Positions 16,894 through 24,843 of a stretch of DNA of 49,175 nucleotides are shown in pieces (the stretch's first letter is position 1; each line of letters starts with the position of its first letter). The notes below the pieces were generated by a model that saw nothing but the letters and a program-made list of their open reading frames with translations, had not been told where the DNA came from and did not search any database. The stretch comes from JAVKSL01 sp050744085 (GTDB lineage Bacteria; Actinomycetota; Acidimicrobiia; Acidimicrobiales; JAJPHD01). The translations under genes were made by a program, and so were the position numbers. The stretch covers positions 1 to 49,175 of the forward strand of contig JBOGGU010000051.1 of the NCBI GenBank assembly GCA_050744085.1, written 5' to 3'.

Positions 16894-17093
16894 GGACGGT
16901 GATCTCATGGTCGGGCGCTGATCTGGTAAGTTCCGGTGTGATCAGAATCCTTCACGTGTTTGGGCGCTGATCTAGCGTACTGCCAGGTCCCTCCTGCCTG
17001 TCACGCAGCCTTCCCAGCTCAGAGCCACTCGGACCGGCCACCAGAAAGATTTCTCATGAATGGGCGCTGATCTCATGGGATGGGCGCTGATTT
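16894..17093 (+). repeat. Cluster of GGGCGCTGATCT direct repeats
   Basis: GGGCGCTGATCT occurs at 16913-16924, 16962-16973 and 17062-17073, and as GGGCGCTGATTT at 17082-17093. A weaker GGACGGTGATCT is at 16894-16905. All are on one strand, spaced 49, 100 and 20 bases. Multiple short repeats like this are typical of IS21-type transposon ends, but no IS21 transposase is nearby. They could also be binding sites upstream of the excisionase-like gene. The surrounding 600 bases (16556-17168) show no convincing gene. Confidence 0.6.
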
Positions 17094-17123
17094 GGGCGCA
17101 ATCCATGTCCTATCACGGTGACA

Positions 17124-17144
17124 CCCACCAAGAGTCCTGGTGGG
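17124..17144. repeat. Inverted repeat upstream of excisionase-like gene
   Basis: CCCACCA (17124-17130) and TGGTGGG (17138-17144) form a perfect 7-bp stem with a 7-base loop. It lies 25 bases before the preferred ATG of the HTH gene and inside its possible GTG-started extension. There is no T-run, so an operator or mRNA hairpin is likelier than a terminator. Confidence 0.5.
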
Positions 17145-17168
17145 GCGGCGATCGTTCACAATGCTCTC

Positions 17169-17510
17169 ATGTCGTTGAAAGCGAGAGGGGCGGTCGCTCC
17201 GAAGCCTGACGGCCGTGGGGGCAGGACCGTCAGCAGCGCCGCCGTGGCCGACCTGGCCAACAGGGCCGGCCAAGGCTCGGCCCAATCCAGACCCGAGCGG
17301 CGGGCTCAGCTCTTGCTGACCACTGACGAGGCAGCCGGTTACCTGAACGTGTCGGCGCGCACCGTCAAGAACCTGATGTGCGATGGCCGGATCGCCTACG
17401 TCAAGATCGGCCGAGCTACCCGCATCCAAGTGACCGACCTCGACGACTACGTGGCTCGGAACCGCCGAAGACACCGCACGAGGACCGGACCCGTGACTAC
17501 GCGAGGCTAG
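17169..17510 (+). CDS. Excisionase-like helix-turn-helix protein
   Basis: 113 residues from ATG 17169; GTG 17118 in the same frame would add 17 residues across a hairpin. The C-terminal half is a MerR/excisionase-type winged helix: LLTTDEAAGYLNVSARTVKN, LMCDGRIAYVKIGRATRI and DLDDYVARNRR, about residues 50-100. The N-terminal half is basic and low-complexity (KARGAVAPKPDGRGGRT). It is convergent with the integrase gene, 84 bases apart. A recombination directionality factor or a regulator of island excision fits the setting; a plain transcriptional regulator is the alternative. Confidence 0.8.
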   Translation: MSLKARGAVAPKPDGRGGRTVSSAAVADLANRAGQGSAQSRPERRAQLLLTTDEAAGYLNVSARTVKNLMCDGRIAYVKIGRATRIQVTDLDDYVARNRRRHRTRTGPVTTRG

Positions 17511-17594
17511 AGCGGATGAGCAACCTGGAGCGGGACGAGCAACCTCCCCAGAAAACCAAGGCGTGGCTAACCCCGCAACGGGAGGCCGCGCCGG

Positions 17595-18926
17595 TCACGG
17601 CCGAGCCGCTTGCCCGACCCTGCGGACCCCCGCCACAGAAGGCCGCCTCGCCTGGCGCAACTGTTCGACCCTCGCGGCAGCATTGTCTGCCGAGTCCGCC
17701 AGCAGGTGGCCATAGAGCCTCTTCGAGGTCTCGATATCCGCGTGGCCGAGGATCAGCTGCACCTCGACGTCACTCGCCCCAGACGCCCAGAGAAGCGCCG
17801 CGGCCGTGTGCCTCAGATGATGCGGCGTGAGCTTGGTCAGCTTGGCCGCCTCGACCATCACCCGGGTGGTGGCATCCTGGCGGGACCATCCCTGGCCGAC
17901 CAACCTTCGCCGCTCCAGCGCGGCCCAGCGCCAAGCCGCGGACTGAACCGCTGGCCGGAAACGCCGTGAAAGGTAGTTGTTCCACCGCAGGCTCGCCCCC
18001 GTCGGGCTGGTGAACAACGGCTCATCGGCAGCGGGCATGCCCCGGAGGGCCAGGTGCTCTCGGAGCATCTCCGCCAGCTCAGGACCGACGATGACCGCTC
18101 TGGTGTGACCGCCCTTGGGAGCGGCGTTGCGGGTCAGGCGGCCTTCTACCTCGACCACGGGGTAACGCACCCACACCCGCCTGGCCGCGAGGTCGACATC
18201 GCCCACAAGCATCCCCGCCACCTCCGAGCGGCGCCCGCCGGTCCCGAGGAGCAACTCAAAGACCAGGCGGTCCTGGGCACCCTGGAGCCGGTCGTAGAGC
18301 AAGTCGAGGAAGACGAAGTCGGGCACCACGATCTCTCGGACCCGATCTTCGGCCGGGTCCACCGCCAGCCGAAGGCCCGTCACGGGACTCGATGCCAGGA
18401 CCTCCTCGGTCACCAGCCAGTTGAAAAAGGCGCGGACCGTGATCCAGTGCGTGCGCAGTGTGTTGGGCGAGCGCCCGACCGCCTCCATGTCTTGTAGTAC
18501 GGCGGCGATCTCGGACGGCGTTAGCGTGTGCGGCAGCCTGTCGCCCAAGGCCGGTGACCACCATCGCCGCCACTGGGCACGATCCCGGGCCGCCGTGGAC
18601 GCGGCGCCGCCGCGCCCGGACCCCACGCGCACCACCGAGCAACGCCGAGCCTTAGCCTCCTGCCAGCGCTCGAACCACTGGTCGCAGCGGATCCCTCCCA
18701 CTGTCACGCTCGCCGGCGGCTCGACGGCCAGGGACGGGTCGTCTGAGGGCAGAAGGTGGGTCAGTCTCCACCGAGCTTGGGCACCAAACGCCTCCTCTTC
18801 GGTCTCGTAGGTCCCGTAGACGACCTGGCGCCCGTCCACTCGAACCCGCAGCCGCCACCTCCCGCTGGGGCGCTGGTCGATGCTCCCTGCGTCGTTGAGC
18901 CCACGCCGACGCTTGCGCTTCGCCAT
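17595..18926 (-). CDS. Tyrosine recombinase / phage-type integrase
   Basis: 443 residues from ATG 18926 (GGAGG 7 bases upstream, MAKRKRRRG); an upstream GTG frame exists but lacks that signal. The N-terminal arm-binding segment (SGRWRLRVRVDGRQVVYGTY) resembles the AP2-like domain of large actinobacterial integrases. The central SAM-like core-binding domain contains SPNTLRTHWITVRAFFNWL. The catalytic domain has all active-site residues: R in GTGGRRSEVAG, K in PKGGH, HHLRH, LGHAD and the nucleophile in KRLYGHL. It is complete and should be active. It lies beside the tRNA-Ala 3' end, the usual place for an element that integrates into that tRNA. Confidence 0.95.
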   Translation of the reverse strand: MAKRKRRRGLNDAGSIDQRPSGRWRLRVRVDGRQVVYGTYETEEEAFGAQARWRLTHLLPSDDPSLAVEPPASVTVGGIRCDQWFERWQEAKARRCSVVRVGSGRGGAASTAARDRAQWRRWWSPALGDRLPHTLTPSEIAAVLQDMEAVGRSPNTLRTHWITVRAFFNWLVTEEVLASSPVTGLRLAVDPAEDRVREIVVPDFVFLDLLYDRLQGAQDRLVFELLLGTGGRRSEVAGMLVGDVDLAARRVWVRYPVVEVEGRLTRNAAPKGGHTRAVIVGPELAEMLREHLALRGMPAADEPLFTSPTGASLRWNNYLSRRFRPAVQSAAWRWAALERRRLVGQGWSRQDATTRVMVEAAKLTKLTPHHLRHTAAALLWASGASDVEVQLILGHADIETSKRLYGHLLADSADNAAARVEQLRQARRPSVAGVRRVGQAARP

Positions 18927-18942
18927 CCCGAAACCTCCGCAA

Positions 18943-18986
18943 TGAGTCCTGTTGAGTCCCAAGAACCCTATCACGGCCATGAGTCC
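18943..18986 (+). repeat. TGAGTCC repeats between integrase and tRNA
   Basis: TGAGTCC occurs at 18943-18949, 18953-18959 and 18980-18986, all in the same orientation, spaced 10 and 27 bases. Short direct repeats next to an integrase gene and its attachment site are typical of arm-type integrase binding sites. This is inference from position and pattern. Confidence 0.45.
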
Positions 18987-19030
18987 CGAGGTCCGCCACA
19001 TCCTGCACCACCGCTGAGCTGCACTAACGC

Positions 19031-19107
19031 TGGTGGAGGTGAGCGGACTCGAACCGCCGACTTCTACGTTGCGAACGTAGCGCTCTACCGGGCTGAGCTA
19101 CACCCCC
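19031..19107 (-). tRNA. tRNA-Ala (anticodon CGC)
   Basis: On the minus strand the acceptor strand GGGGGTG (19107-19101) pairs with CACCTCC near the 3' end, one G-U pair included. The D-arm is TAGCTCAGCCCGGTAGAGC and the anticodon stem CTACG/CGTAG encloses loop TTCGCAA (anticodon CGC, decoding GCG). The T-arm has TTCGAGT, and CCA is encoded at 19033-19031. The 3' end points toward the integrase, so this gene is the likely attB of the island on its left. I did not find a second copy of its 3' end in the window. Confidence 0.95.
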
Positions 19108-19158
19108 TCGTGGACCATGAGGTTACCTCTACCAACCGGCGGCCACGGCAGGGAGGCG

Positions 19159-19195
19159 ATGGTGGTTGTTCACGTTATACGTGTACAACCACCAT
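19159..19195. terminator. Strong imperfect palindrome downstream of translin-like gene
   Basis: ATGGTGGTTGT (19159-19169) is perfectly complementary to ACAACCACCAT (19185-19195). Inside, CACG/CGTG adds 4 bp after one T-T mismatch, leaving loop TTATA. It starts two bases after the end of the minus-strand translin-like gene and precedes the tRNA. There is no T-tract on either strand, so it could be a terminator, a recombination site or an operator. It is distinctly more AT-rich than its surroundings. Confidence 0.5.
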
Positions 19196-19197
19196 AA

Positions 19198-19975
19198 TCA
19201 GCCCTGGCGTCGCTCCAGGGCCGCTTGCAGTCGGGACTGGACCAGGGTGAGGGTCAGGTCGGCGCGGCTGCGCTCGAGCACGGCCCGAAGTGAGTCGGTG
19301 CTGCGTCGCAGGCCACCGGTCATGGCGTCGGGGTACTCGATCGCCACCAGCAGGTCGTACGCGTCCTCCATCGCGAGGAGCAACTCCTGGGCCACAGGGA
19401 GCTCACCTGCCCGGAGGCGGTCCAGCAGGTGCCGACGCAGCTCGGAGGCGGCCTCTGCAAGGCCGTTCAGCCACGCAGGTAGGCCGATCCCCAACTCGAG
19501 GCGCCGGGCAACCCCAGTCCGACCCCGCCACCGACAGCCCCGCCGCCACCGACAGCCCCGCCGCCACCAGCGACCCCGCCACCACCGGCCCACCGACCCC
19601 ACCGACCCCGCCACCGCCGGACCCGACGGGCGCAACCGCAGCGACGGCGCCCCGGACAAGGGCGGCGGTGAGCCTGGCCTCGGCGTACTCCTTCTCGGCG
19701 TCGTGGAGGAACCCAGCGTTGGCCACCGCCGGGTGCGGCGCCAGCACCCGCTGGGCCCGCCGCAACTCTCCCTCGGCACGTTCGACCAGCTCCTCGTACG
19801 CCGCCGGCTGGTGACGGTGAATCGCCCGGATCGCCTTGCCGCAGGCCTGGATCGTTGCCCGGCAGGCGACCAGCCCCTGCTCGCGAGCCTTTGCCACGCC
19901 GGCCAGATCCGCCTGGGCGCCCTCCCCCAACAACCTGAGCCGCTCGGAACGACCCGCCCCCTGTTCGGGGCTCAA
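19198..19975 (-). pseudogene. Translin-family protein, split by repeats and a frameshift
   Basis: The upstream frame (19975 to about 19530) reads AREQGLVACRATIQACGKAI and AVANAGFLHDAEKEYAEARL; the downstream frame (about 19515 to 19198) reads LELGIGLPAWLNGLAEAASE, LLAMEDAYDLLVAIEYPDAM and LRAVLERSRADLTL. Joined, these match the all-helical translin fold seen in archaea and some bacteria (RNA/ssDNA-binding; in eukaryotes part of an RNase complex with TRAX). Between them is a Gly/Val/Ala-rich insert of near-18-base repeats (about 19525-19625), and the frame changes by one base there. Start is uncertain (TTG 19975, or a downstream GTG). The gene follows the membrane-protein gene by a few bases. 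Frameshift may be real or a sequencing error in the GC-rich repeats. Confidence 0.6.
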
Positions 19976-19982
19976 GGAAGGC

Positions 19983-20786
19983 TTAGTTGGCGGAACGGCG
20001 CAGGATCAGGCTCGGCTCGACCTGGCGAGGAAGGAACGCCAGCTTCATCTCCCGCTCCGCGGCGATGCTCCGCAGCCGAGCCAGCAGGATCACGTAGCCG
20101 ACAAGCAGCACTGCGCAGACCCCGGTGGCAGCCCACACCAGCCGGAGTGAGGGGACCAAGCCGAGCAAGAAGGTGGTCCCAACGAAGCCCATCAGGGTCA
20201 CGAGCACCTGGCGGCGGCGCTGCAGCTGGCGCGACCTGCCAGCTCCGGCGGGGTGGCCAGGCCCGGCGGGGTGGCCAGGCCCGGCGGGGTGACCAGACGC
20301 AGGACGACCACCAGGGCCCCCACCCAGGGGCCTTGGACCACCGATCGGACGGCCAGGACCGGCAGGACGGCCAGGACCGGCAGGACCGCCAAGCCCGGCG
20401 GGACCGCCAAGCCCGGCGGGACGGCCAGGACCGGCGGAACGACCAGGTCCCGGACGGCCAGCCGGCGCAAACCCAGTGGGAGGGCGCTGGCGGACCTGGC
20501 GCAGTGGAGTGACCACGCCCATCTCGGCGGGAGCCATGCCGCCCGCGCCTCGGCCGGCATAGCCACGGGGGCCAGACCACTCGACAGGCCGCCCGACGGG
20601 GCGCGCGATCCGCCGGTTGGCTGCGGGAATCGTCACCGGGGCGGTCCTGCCGATCACGTTGATCTGGTGGCGGAAGCTCCTCACGGAGTCGCCTCCACCT
20701 CGCCGAGCCATCCGACCCTTGAGCAACGCCGGCGTCAGCACCACGATCCACATCACGATGAGCAAAGCCAGGACCACGACAGTCAA
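19983..20786 (-). CDS. Membrane protein with long Gly/Pro-rich repetitive linker
   Basis: About 267 residues from TTG 20786 (GAGGAAAG just upstream); a longer frame to 20873 exists but looks like leader sequence. An N-terminal membrane helix (VVVLALLIVMWIVVLTPALL) is followed by a polar region and a repetitive linker (GRPAG, LGGPAG and GHPAGPG units, codons near 20235-20450). Two more membrane helices follow (VLVTLMGFVGTTFLLGLV and LVWAATGVCAVLLVGYVILL), then a cytoplasmic tail. This layout is common in actinobacterial proteins of unknown function. The internal DNA repeats make it prone to length variation. It is 167 bases downstream of moaC, same strand. Confidence 0.75.
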   Translation of the reverse strand: MTVVVLALLIVMWIVVLTPALLKGRMARRGGGDSVRSFRHQINVIGRTAPVTIPAANRRIARPVGRPVEWSGPRGYAGRGAGGMAPAEMGVVTPLRQVRQRPPTGFAPAGRPGPGRSAGPGRPAGLGGPAGLGGPAGPGRPAGPGRPIGGPRPLGGGPGGRPASGHPAGPGHPAGPGHPAGAGRSRQLQRRRQVLVTLMGFVGTTFLLGLVPSLRLVWAATGVCAVLLVGYVILLARLRSIAAEREMKLAFLPRQVEPSLILRRSAN

Positions 20787-20953
20787 CTTTCCTCGACCTA
20801 CCTTCTCTCTCGTGAACCCTACTAAAGGGCTCTTCCCGAGCGGTGGATGGTCACGTGGACCTACGCAAGCCAACGCCAGACAACCGCAGGGCAGTGTCTA
20901 ACACGACTTCGGGGAGCCCGCCAGCCCGCAGCTACCACCAGGACAAACCGCCC

Positions 20954-21460
20954 TTACCTGTCGAAAGCGGCCCCGTCGCCGTCGCCCTGGCGCTGCCACG
21001 TGCCGGAGCGCCCACCGGTCTTCTCCCACAGGGCAAGCTCGCCGATCATCATCGAGCGGTCTGTGGACTTGCACATGTCGTAGATGGTGAGGGCAGCGAC
21101 CGAACATGCGGTCAGCGCCTCCATCTCGACCCCGGTGCGGTCCACCGTCTCCACCTGGGCCTCCACCCACACGCAGTCGTCCCCGATGGTGAAGTTGACA
21201 TAGACCGACCCCAACAGCAGCGGATGGCACAACGGGATCAGGTCAGAGGTCCGCTTGGCGGCCTGTATCCCAGCCACCCGCGCCACGCCGAGGACGTCCC
21301 CCTTGGTCACCGCATTGCTCGCCACCAGGGCGGTTGTCTCCGCGGTCATCGAAACCTTGCACCGGGCCAGCGCCCGCCGGTGGCTCGGATCCTTGGGTGT
21401 GACGTCGACCATCCGGGCACGGCCCAAGGGGTCGAGGTGCGTGAGGCCCCGGTCAGACAT
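20954..21460 (-). CDS. moaC: Cyclic pyranopterin monophosphate synthase MoaC
   Basis: 168 residues, the normal length. It converts the MoaA product 3',8-cyclo-GTP to cyclic pyranopterin monophosphate in molybdenum cofactor synthesis. The family signatures KRTSDLIPLCHPL (69-81), GVEMEALTA (110-118) and YDMCKS (127-132) are intact, including the lysines K69 and K131 and aspartate D128 that correspond to the catalytic residues of the E. coli enzyme. It follows moaA by 25 bases and belongs to the galU-moeA-moaA-moaC run. The C-terminus has a short acidic extension (GDGDGAAFDR). Confidence 0.97.
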   Translation of the reverse strand: MSDRGLTHLDPLGRARMVDVTPKDPSHRRALARCKVSMTAETTALVASNAVTKGDVLGVARVAGIQAAKRTSDLIPLCHPLLLGSVYVNFTIGDDCVWVEAQVETVDRTGVEMEALTACSVAALTIYDMCKSTDRSMMIGELALWEKTGGRSGTWQRQGDGDGAAFDR

Positions 21461-21485
21461 TCAAGCAACGCTACCCGCCCAGCAG

Positions 21486-22487
21486 TCAGCCGCCGATCTG
21501 GCTCATGCTGCGGCGCGGCCGGATGAAGTTGACCTTGCCTATGCCGTGACCCGCCCACTTGGTCCCGACCGCGGCTCGCACGGCCGCAACCAGGTCGTCG
21601 TCCGACCCCCCGCCCCGCATCACCGAGCGCAGGTCGTGCTCGTCAACCGAGAACAGACACGTTCGCAGCTGGCCCTCCGCGGTCACCCGGATCCTGTCGC
21701 AGTCCCCGCAAAACGGCTTGGTCACCGACGGGATCACCCCGACCTCCCCTGCGCCGTCGAGGTAGCGGTAGCGCGAGGCGGGCTCGGAGCCGTGGGCCAC
21801 CTCCTCGAGCGGGAAGACGGCGTCGATGGCCGCCAGGGTCTCGGAGGCCGGCACCACCTTGTCCATGCTCCACGCCCCGGACGCGTCCAGGGGCATGTAC
21901 TCGATGAAGCGGGGCTGCACCCCCCTCTCGCGCCCGAACCGGGCAAAGTCCACGGCCTCGTCGTCGTTGACCCCCCGGATCATCACCACGTTCAGCTTCA
22001 CCGGCGAGAAACCGGCCTCGATGGCGGCGTCGATCCCCAGCAGGACCCGTTGCAGCCCGTCGCGCCTGGTCAGGGACTCGAAGCGATCTGCGCGCAGCGA
22101 GTCACAGCTAATGTTGATCCGCCCGAGCCCAGCCGCCCGCAGGTCTTCGGCCAGCAACGGCAGCGTGACCCCGTTGGTGGTGAGCGCCAGGTCGACCGGC
22201 CTGCCCGTCCCCGGCACGACCAGCTCCGACAGCATCGACACCAGCAACGGCAGGCGGGCCCGCACCGTCGGCTCGCCACCCGTCAAGCGCACCCCGTCGA
22301 AGCCGAAGCGCTCCACGCACACCCGCGCCACCCTCTCGATCTCCTCGAAGCTGAGCAGCTCGCTGCGGTCCAGCCAGGCCATCCCCTCCGCCGGCATGCA
22401 GTACGTGCAGCGAAAGTTGCACCTGTCGGTTATCGAGATCCGCAGGTCCCGAACTGTCCTGCCGAACGGGTCCACCAAAGGAGCCAT
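21486..22487 (-). CDS. moaA: GTP 3',8-cyclase MoaA (radical SAM)
   Basis: 333 residues. It catalyses the first step of molybdenum cofactor synthesis, rearranging GTP with a SAM-derived radical. The N-terminal cluster motif is CNFRCTYC (C23, C27, C30), with LTGGEPT at 69-74. The second C-terminal 4Fe-4S cluster, which binds substrate, has C260, C263 (CGDCDRIRV) and C277. The protein ends in Gly-Gly (SQIGG), the tail that reaches into the active site in this family and is required for activity. It is followed by moaC. Confidence 0.97.
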   Translation of the reverse strand: MAPLVDPFGRTVRDLRISITDRCNFRCTYCMPAEGMAWLDRSELLSFEEIERVARVCVERFGFDGVRLTGGEPTVRARLPLLVSMLSELVVPGTGRPVDLALTTNGVTLPLLAEDLRAAGLGRINISCDSLRADRFESLTRRDGLQRVLLGIDAAIEAGFSPVKLNVVMIRGVNDDEAVDFARFGRERGVQPRFIEYMPLDASGAWSMDKVVPASETLAAIDAVFPLEEVAHGSEPASRYRYLDGAGEVGVIPSVTKPFCGDCDRIRVTAEGQLRTCLFSVDEHDLRSVMRGGGSDDDLVAAVRAAVGTKWAGHGIGKVNFIRPRRSMSQIGG

Positions 22488-22565
22488 GCCCCCATGATAT
22501 TCGTCAGCCTGCGACTACTCCGCACCGCTTTGGAGGAATTTGCCCCCTCTGGAACAGCACTTGCT

Positions 22566-22597
22566 CCCACTCGTGCGCCGTGCTGGTCGCAAGTGGG
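22566..22597. other. Hairpin between moeA and moaA
   Basis: CCCACT (22566-22571) pairs with AGTGGG (22592-22597), and TGCG pairs with CGCA inside, with a 2-base bulge and 10-base loop. It sits in the 147-base gap between moeA and moaA. It could be a processing site, an attenuator or a regulatory leader for moaA. I cannot match it to the known Moco riboswitch consensus. Confidence 0.35.
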
Positions 22598-22634
22598 CAC
22601 GGCTTCGGCCGGAAACGAAAGCACATTTTTTTAG

Positions 22635-23864
22635 TCAGGATGTGAGCAGCCACGTCCTGACCGTGCCGCCGGGCGGGATCCCCTCGCCGTCGGGGATCAG
22701 GGCCAGGGCATTCGCCAGCGCCATGGCGAACAGCTGGTGGGACTGCTGGCCGCCGGTCGAGGCGACGTGGTAGCGGCCGTCGCCGTCCTGGCTGGCCAGC
22801 ACCCTGTTTAGGTAGAGCTTGCCGTCGGGCTTGCGGGAGAAACCTTCGTCCGCGATGGCGTCCACGGCGGGGCGGCCCAGGCGACTGTGCCCCATCATGG
22901 CCCGCAGCGCCGGACGGGCGAAGCACTCGAAGCTGACCATGCACGACACCGGGTTGCCGGGCAGGCCGAACACCGGCTTGTCGCCCACCAGGCCGAAGGC
23001 AAACGGCTTCGCCGGACGGATGGCGACCTGCATCCAGCGCATGGACCCCCCGCTCAGCCGGTCCAGGACCGCCTTGGTCCAGTCGAAGTCCCCCATGCTC
23101 ACCCCGCCGCTGGTCATGACCGCGTCGGCGCTGGCCAGGCCCCGCACGATGGCAGAGCTGATCTCCTCCTCGGTGTCCCGGGCCGTTCCCATGTCCAGGG
23201 CGGTGCAGCCAGCCTGGCGCAACAGGGCCAGCAGGCTGGCGCGGTTGGTCTCGCGGATCTGGCCCGGCTGGAGGGGCCCGGCGGTGGTCACCAGCTCGTC
23301 GCCCGTCGACAGGACCGCGACCCGGGCCTTGGGACGGACCGCTACCCGGTCATAACCCAGGCTGGCGAGCACGCCGAGGTGCCCCGGTCCCAGCTCGGTG
23401 CCAGCCGGGAACACCTCCTGGCCCTCGCGCAGGTCGTCGCCGGAGGGCCGGATGTGGTTGCCCAGGGGCACCTCGGCCTTCACCAGCACGCCGTCGTCGG
23501 GGGCGCGCTCGGTCAGCTCCACCATCACGATGGCCTCTGCGCCGGGGGGCACTGGGGCGCCGGTCATTATGCGCACCGCCTGGCCCGGGCCGACCTCGCA
23601 GGTTGGCACCGCCCCGGCGGCGATGGTTGCCACCACGTCGAGACGGACGGGGGCCTCGGGGGTGGCGCCGGCGAGGTCGGCCACCCGGATGGCGTAGCCG
23701 TCCATTGCCGTGTTGGCGAAGGCCGGCACCGGCTCGGGGGCGGCGATCGCCTCGGTGGTGACACAACCCAGGGCGTCGGCAAGGGCCACACGGCGCGAGG
23801 GGAGCACTTTGCAGGCTTCCAGGACGAAGCGGACCGCTTCGTCGAGGGCTACCAATCCAGCCAT
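22635..23864 (-). CDS. moeA: Molybdopterin molybdenumtransferase MoeA
   Basis: 409 residues from ATG 23864 (GAGAGG about 7 bases upstream); a longer frame upstream overlaps galU and is not supported. MoeA inserts molybdate into adenylylated molybdopterin. Recognisable regions are FANTAMDGYAIR (N-terminal core), IMTGAPVPPGAEAIVMVE, LSTGDELV, TSGGVSMGDFD (the MoCF_biosynth motif) and FGLPGNPVSCMVSFECF. The C-terminal domain IV ends VRTWLL. It follows galU by 10 bases and precedes moaA, so the operon makes cofactor for oxidoreductases such as the one at 32503. Confidence 0.96.
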   Translation of the reverse strand: MAGLVALDEAVRFVLEACKVLPSRRVALADALGCVTTEAIAAPEPVPAFANTAMDGYAIRVADLAGATPEAPVRLDVVATIAAGAVPTCEVGPGQAVRIMTGAPVPPGAEAIVMVELTERAPDDGVLVKAEVPLGNHIRPSGDDLREGQEVFPAGTELGPGHLGVLASLGYDRVAVRPKARVAVLSTGDELVTTAGPLQPGQIRETNRASLLALLRQAGCTALDMGTARDTEEEISSAIVRGLASADAVMTSGGVSMGDFDWTKAVLDRLSGGSMRWMQVAIRPAKPFAFGLVGDKPVFGLPGNPVSCMVSFECFARPALRAMMGHSRLGRPAVDAIADEGFSRKPDGKLYLNRVLASQDGDGRYHVASTGGQQSHQLFAMALANALALIPDGEGIPPGGTVRTWLLTS

Positions 23865-23874
23865 CCGGAGCCTC

Positions 23875-24759
23875 TCATGTTTCAGGGAGCGAGCTGACCA
23901 GCTCGACCAGGACCTTGCGGAACGCCGGCCCGACATCGGGGCGGCGAAGGGCGATCTCGACGGTGGCGCGCAAGTAATCCAGCTTGTTCCCGGTGTCGTA
24001 GCGCCCGCGCTCGAAGGTGTAGCCGTAGACGGCCTGGGTGCGTAGCAGGGCGCGGATGGCGTCTGTGAGCTGGATCTCGCCGCCGCTTCCAGGCTGGACC
24101 CCCTCCAGAGCCGAGAAGATCTCGGGGGTGAAAACGTAGCGGCCCATCACCGCCAGGTTGGACTGGGCCTGGCCGGGGGAGGGCTTCTCCACCAGGTCGT
24201 CGATGCGGACCAGGCTGGGCTCGACCGCCTCGACATGGGCGCAGCCGTAGTGGGAGATCTCGGCCGGCTCCACCGGGCTCAGCGCCACCACCGAGCGGCC
24301 GTGGCGGTCGAAGGCGGCCAGCATCCCCTCCAGCACCCCCTCCTCCGGGTCCATGATGTCGTCGGCGAGCAAGACCACGAATGGCTCGCTGCCAACATGC
24401 TGGGCAGCTCGGGAGATGGCGTGTCCGAGCCCCAGCGGCTCGCTCTGGCGGACGTAGTGGATGTCCGCCATCTCGGCGATGCGGCGGACCTGTGCCAGCG
24501 CTTCGGCCTTGCCAGCCGACGCCAGGTGCTGCTCCAGCTCGAAAGAGCGGTCGAAGTGGTCCTCGAGGGCCCGCTTGCCCCGACCTGTGATGATCAGGAT
24601 GTCGCGGATCCCGACCCGGACCGCCTCCTCCACGACGTACTGGATGCAGGGGGTGTCGACCAGGGGAAGCATCTCTTTGGGCTGTGCCTTGGAGGCGGGG
24701 AGGAAACGCGTGCCCAGGCCGGCCGCGGGGATCACCGCCTTGCGCACAGCGGTCGTCAT
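23875..24759 (-). CDS. galU: UTP-glucose-1-phosphate uridylyltransferase
   Basis: 294 residues from ATG 24759; the frame continues upstream but conserved sequence begins at MTTAVRKAVIPAAGLGTRFL. It makes UDP-glucose from UTP and glucose-1-phosphate for cell-envelope and glycogen-related sugars. Signature regions are AAGLGTRFLPASKAQPKEML (nucleotide-binding loop), LGLGHAI, VVLLADDIM, DDLVEKPSPGQA and GRYDTGNKLDYL. All are intact and length is normal. It heads the moeA-moaA-moaC run and diverges from the FmdB-type gene, with 84 bases between them for both promoters. Confidence 0.95.
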   Translation of the reverse strand: MTTAVRKAVIPAAGLGTRFLPASKAQPKEMLPLVDTPCIQYVVEEAVRVGIRDILIITGRGKRALEDHFDRSFELEQHLASAGKAEALAQVRRIAEMADIHYVRQSEPLGLGHAISRAAQHVGSEPFVVLLADDIMDPEEGVLEGMLAAFDRHGRSVVALSPVEPAEISHYGCAHVEAVEPSLVRIDDLVEKPSPGQAQSNLAVMGRYVFTPEIFSALEGVQPGSGGEIQLTDAIRALLRTQAVYGYTFERGRYDTGNKLDYLRATVEIALRRPDVGPAFRKVLVELVSSLPET

Positions 24760-24843
24760 TGCCTCGTAGTCTAGGGGCTCGTAGTCGCGGGCGCCCGCTC
24801 GCACTGCTGCCGAAGCCGAACCGCGATGGAGGTCGCTGCTCAT

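Noticed and set aside
16894..17093. Possible CRISPR array at the GGGCGCTGATCT repeats
   Set aside because: The repeats are only 12 bases and the spacings (49, 100, 20) are irregular; no cas genes are present.
1..19000. Second copy of the tRNA-Ala 3' end (attL)
   Set aside because: I searched by eye for the sequence at 19031-19060 in the left part and found none; the far end of the island is probably outside the window.
22488..22634. Moco riboswitch
   Set aside because: A hairpin exists, but I could not match the known consensus and cannot run a covariance search.
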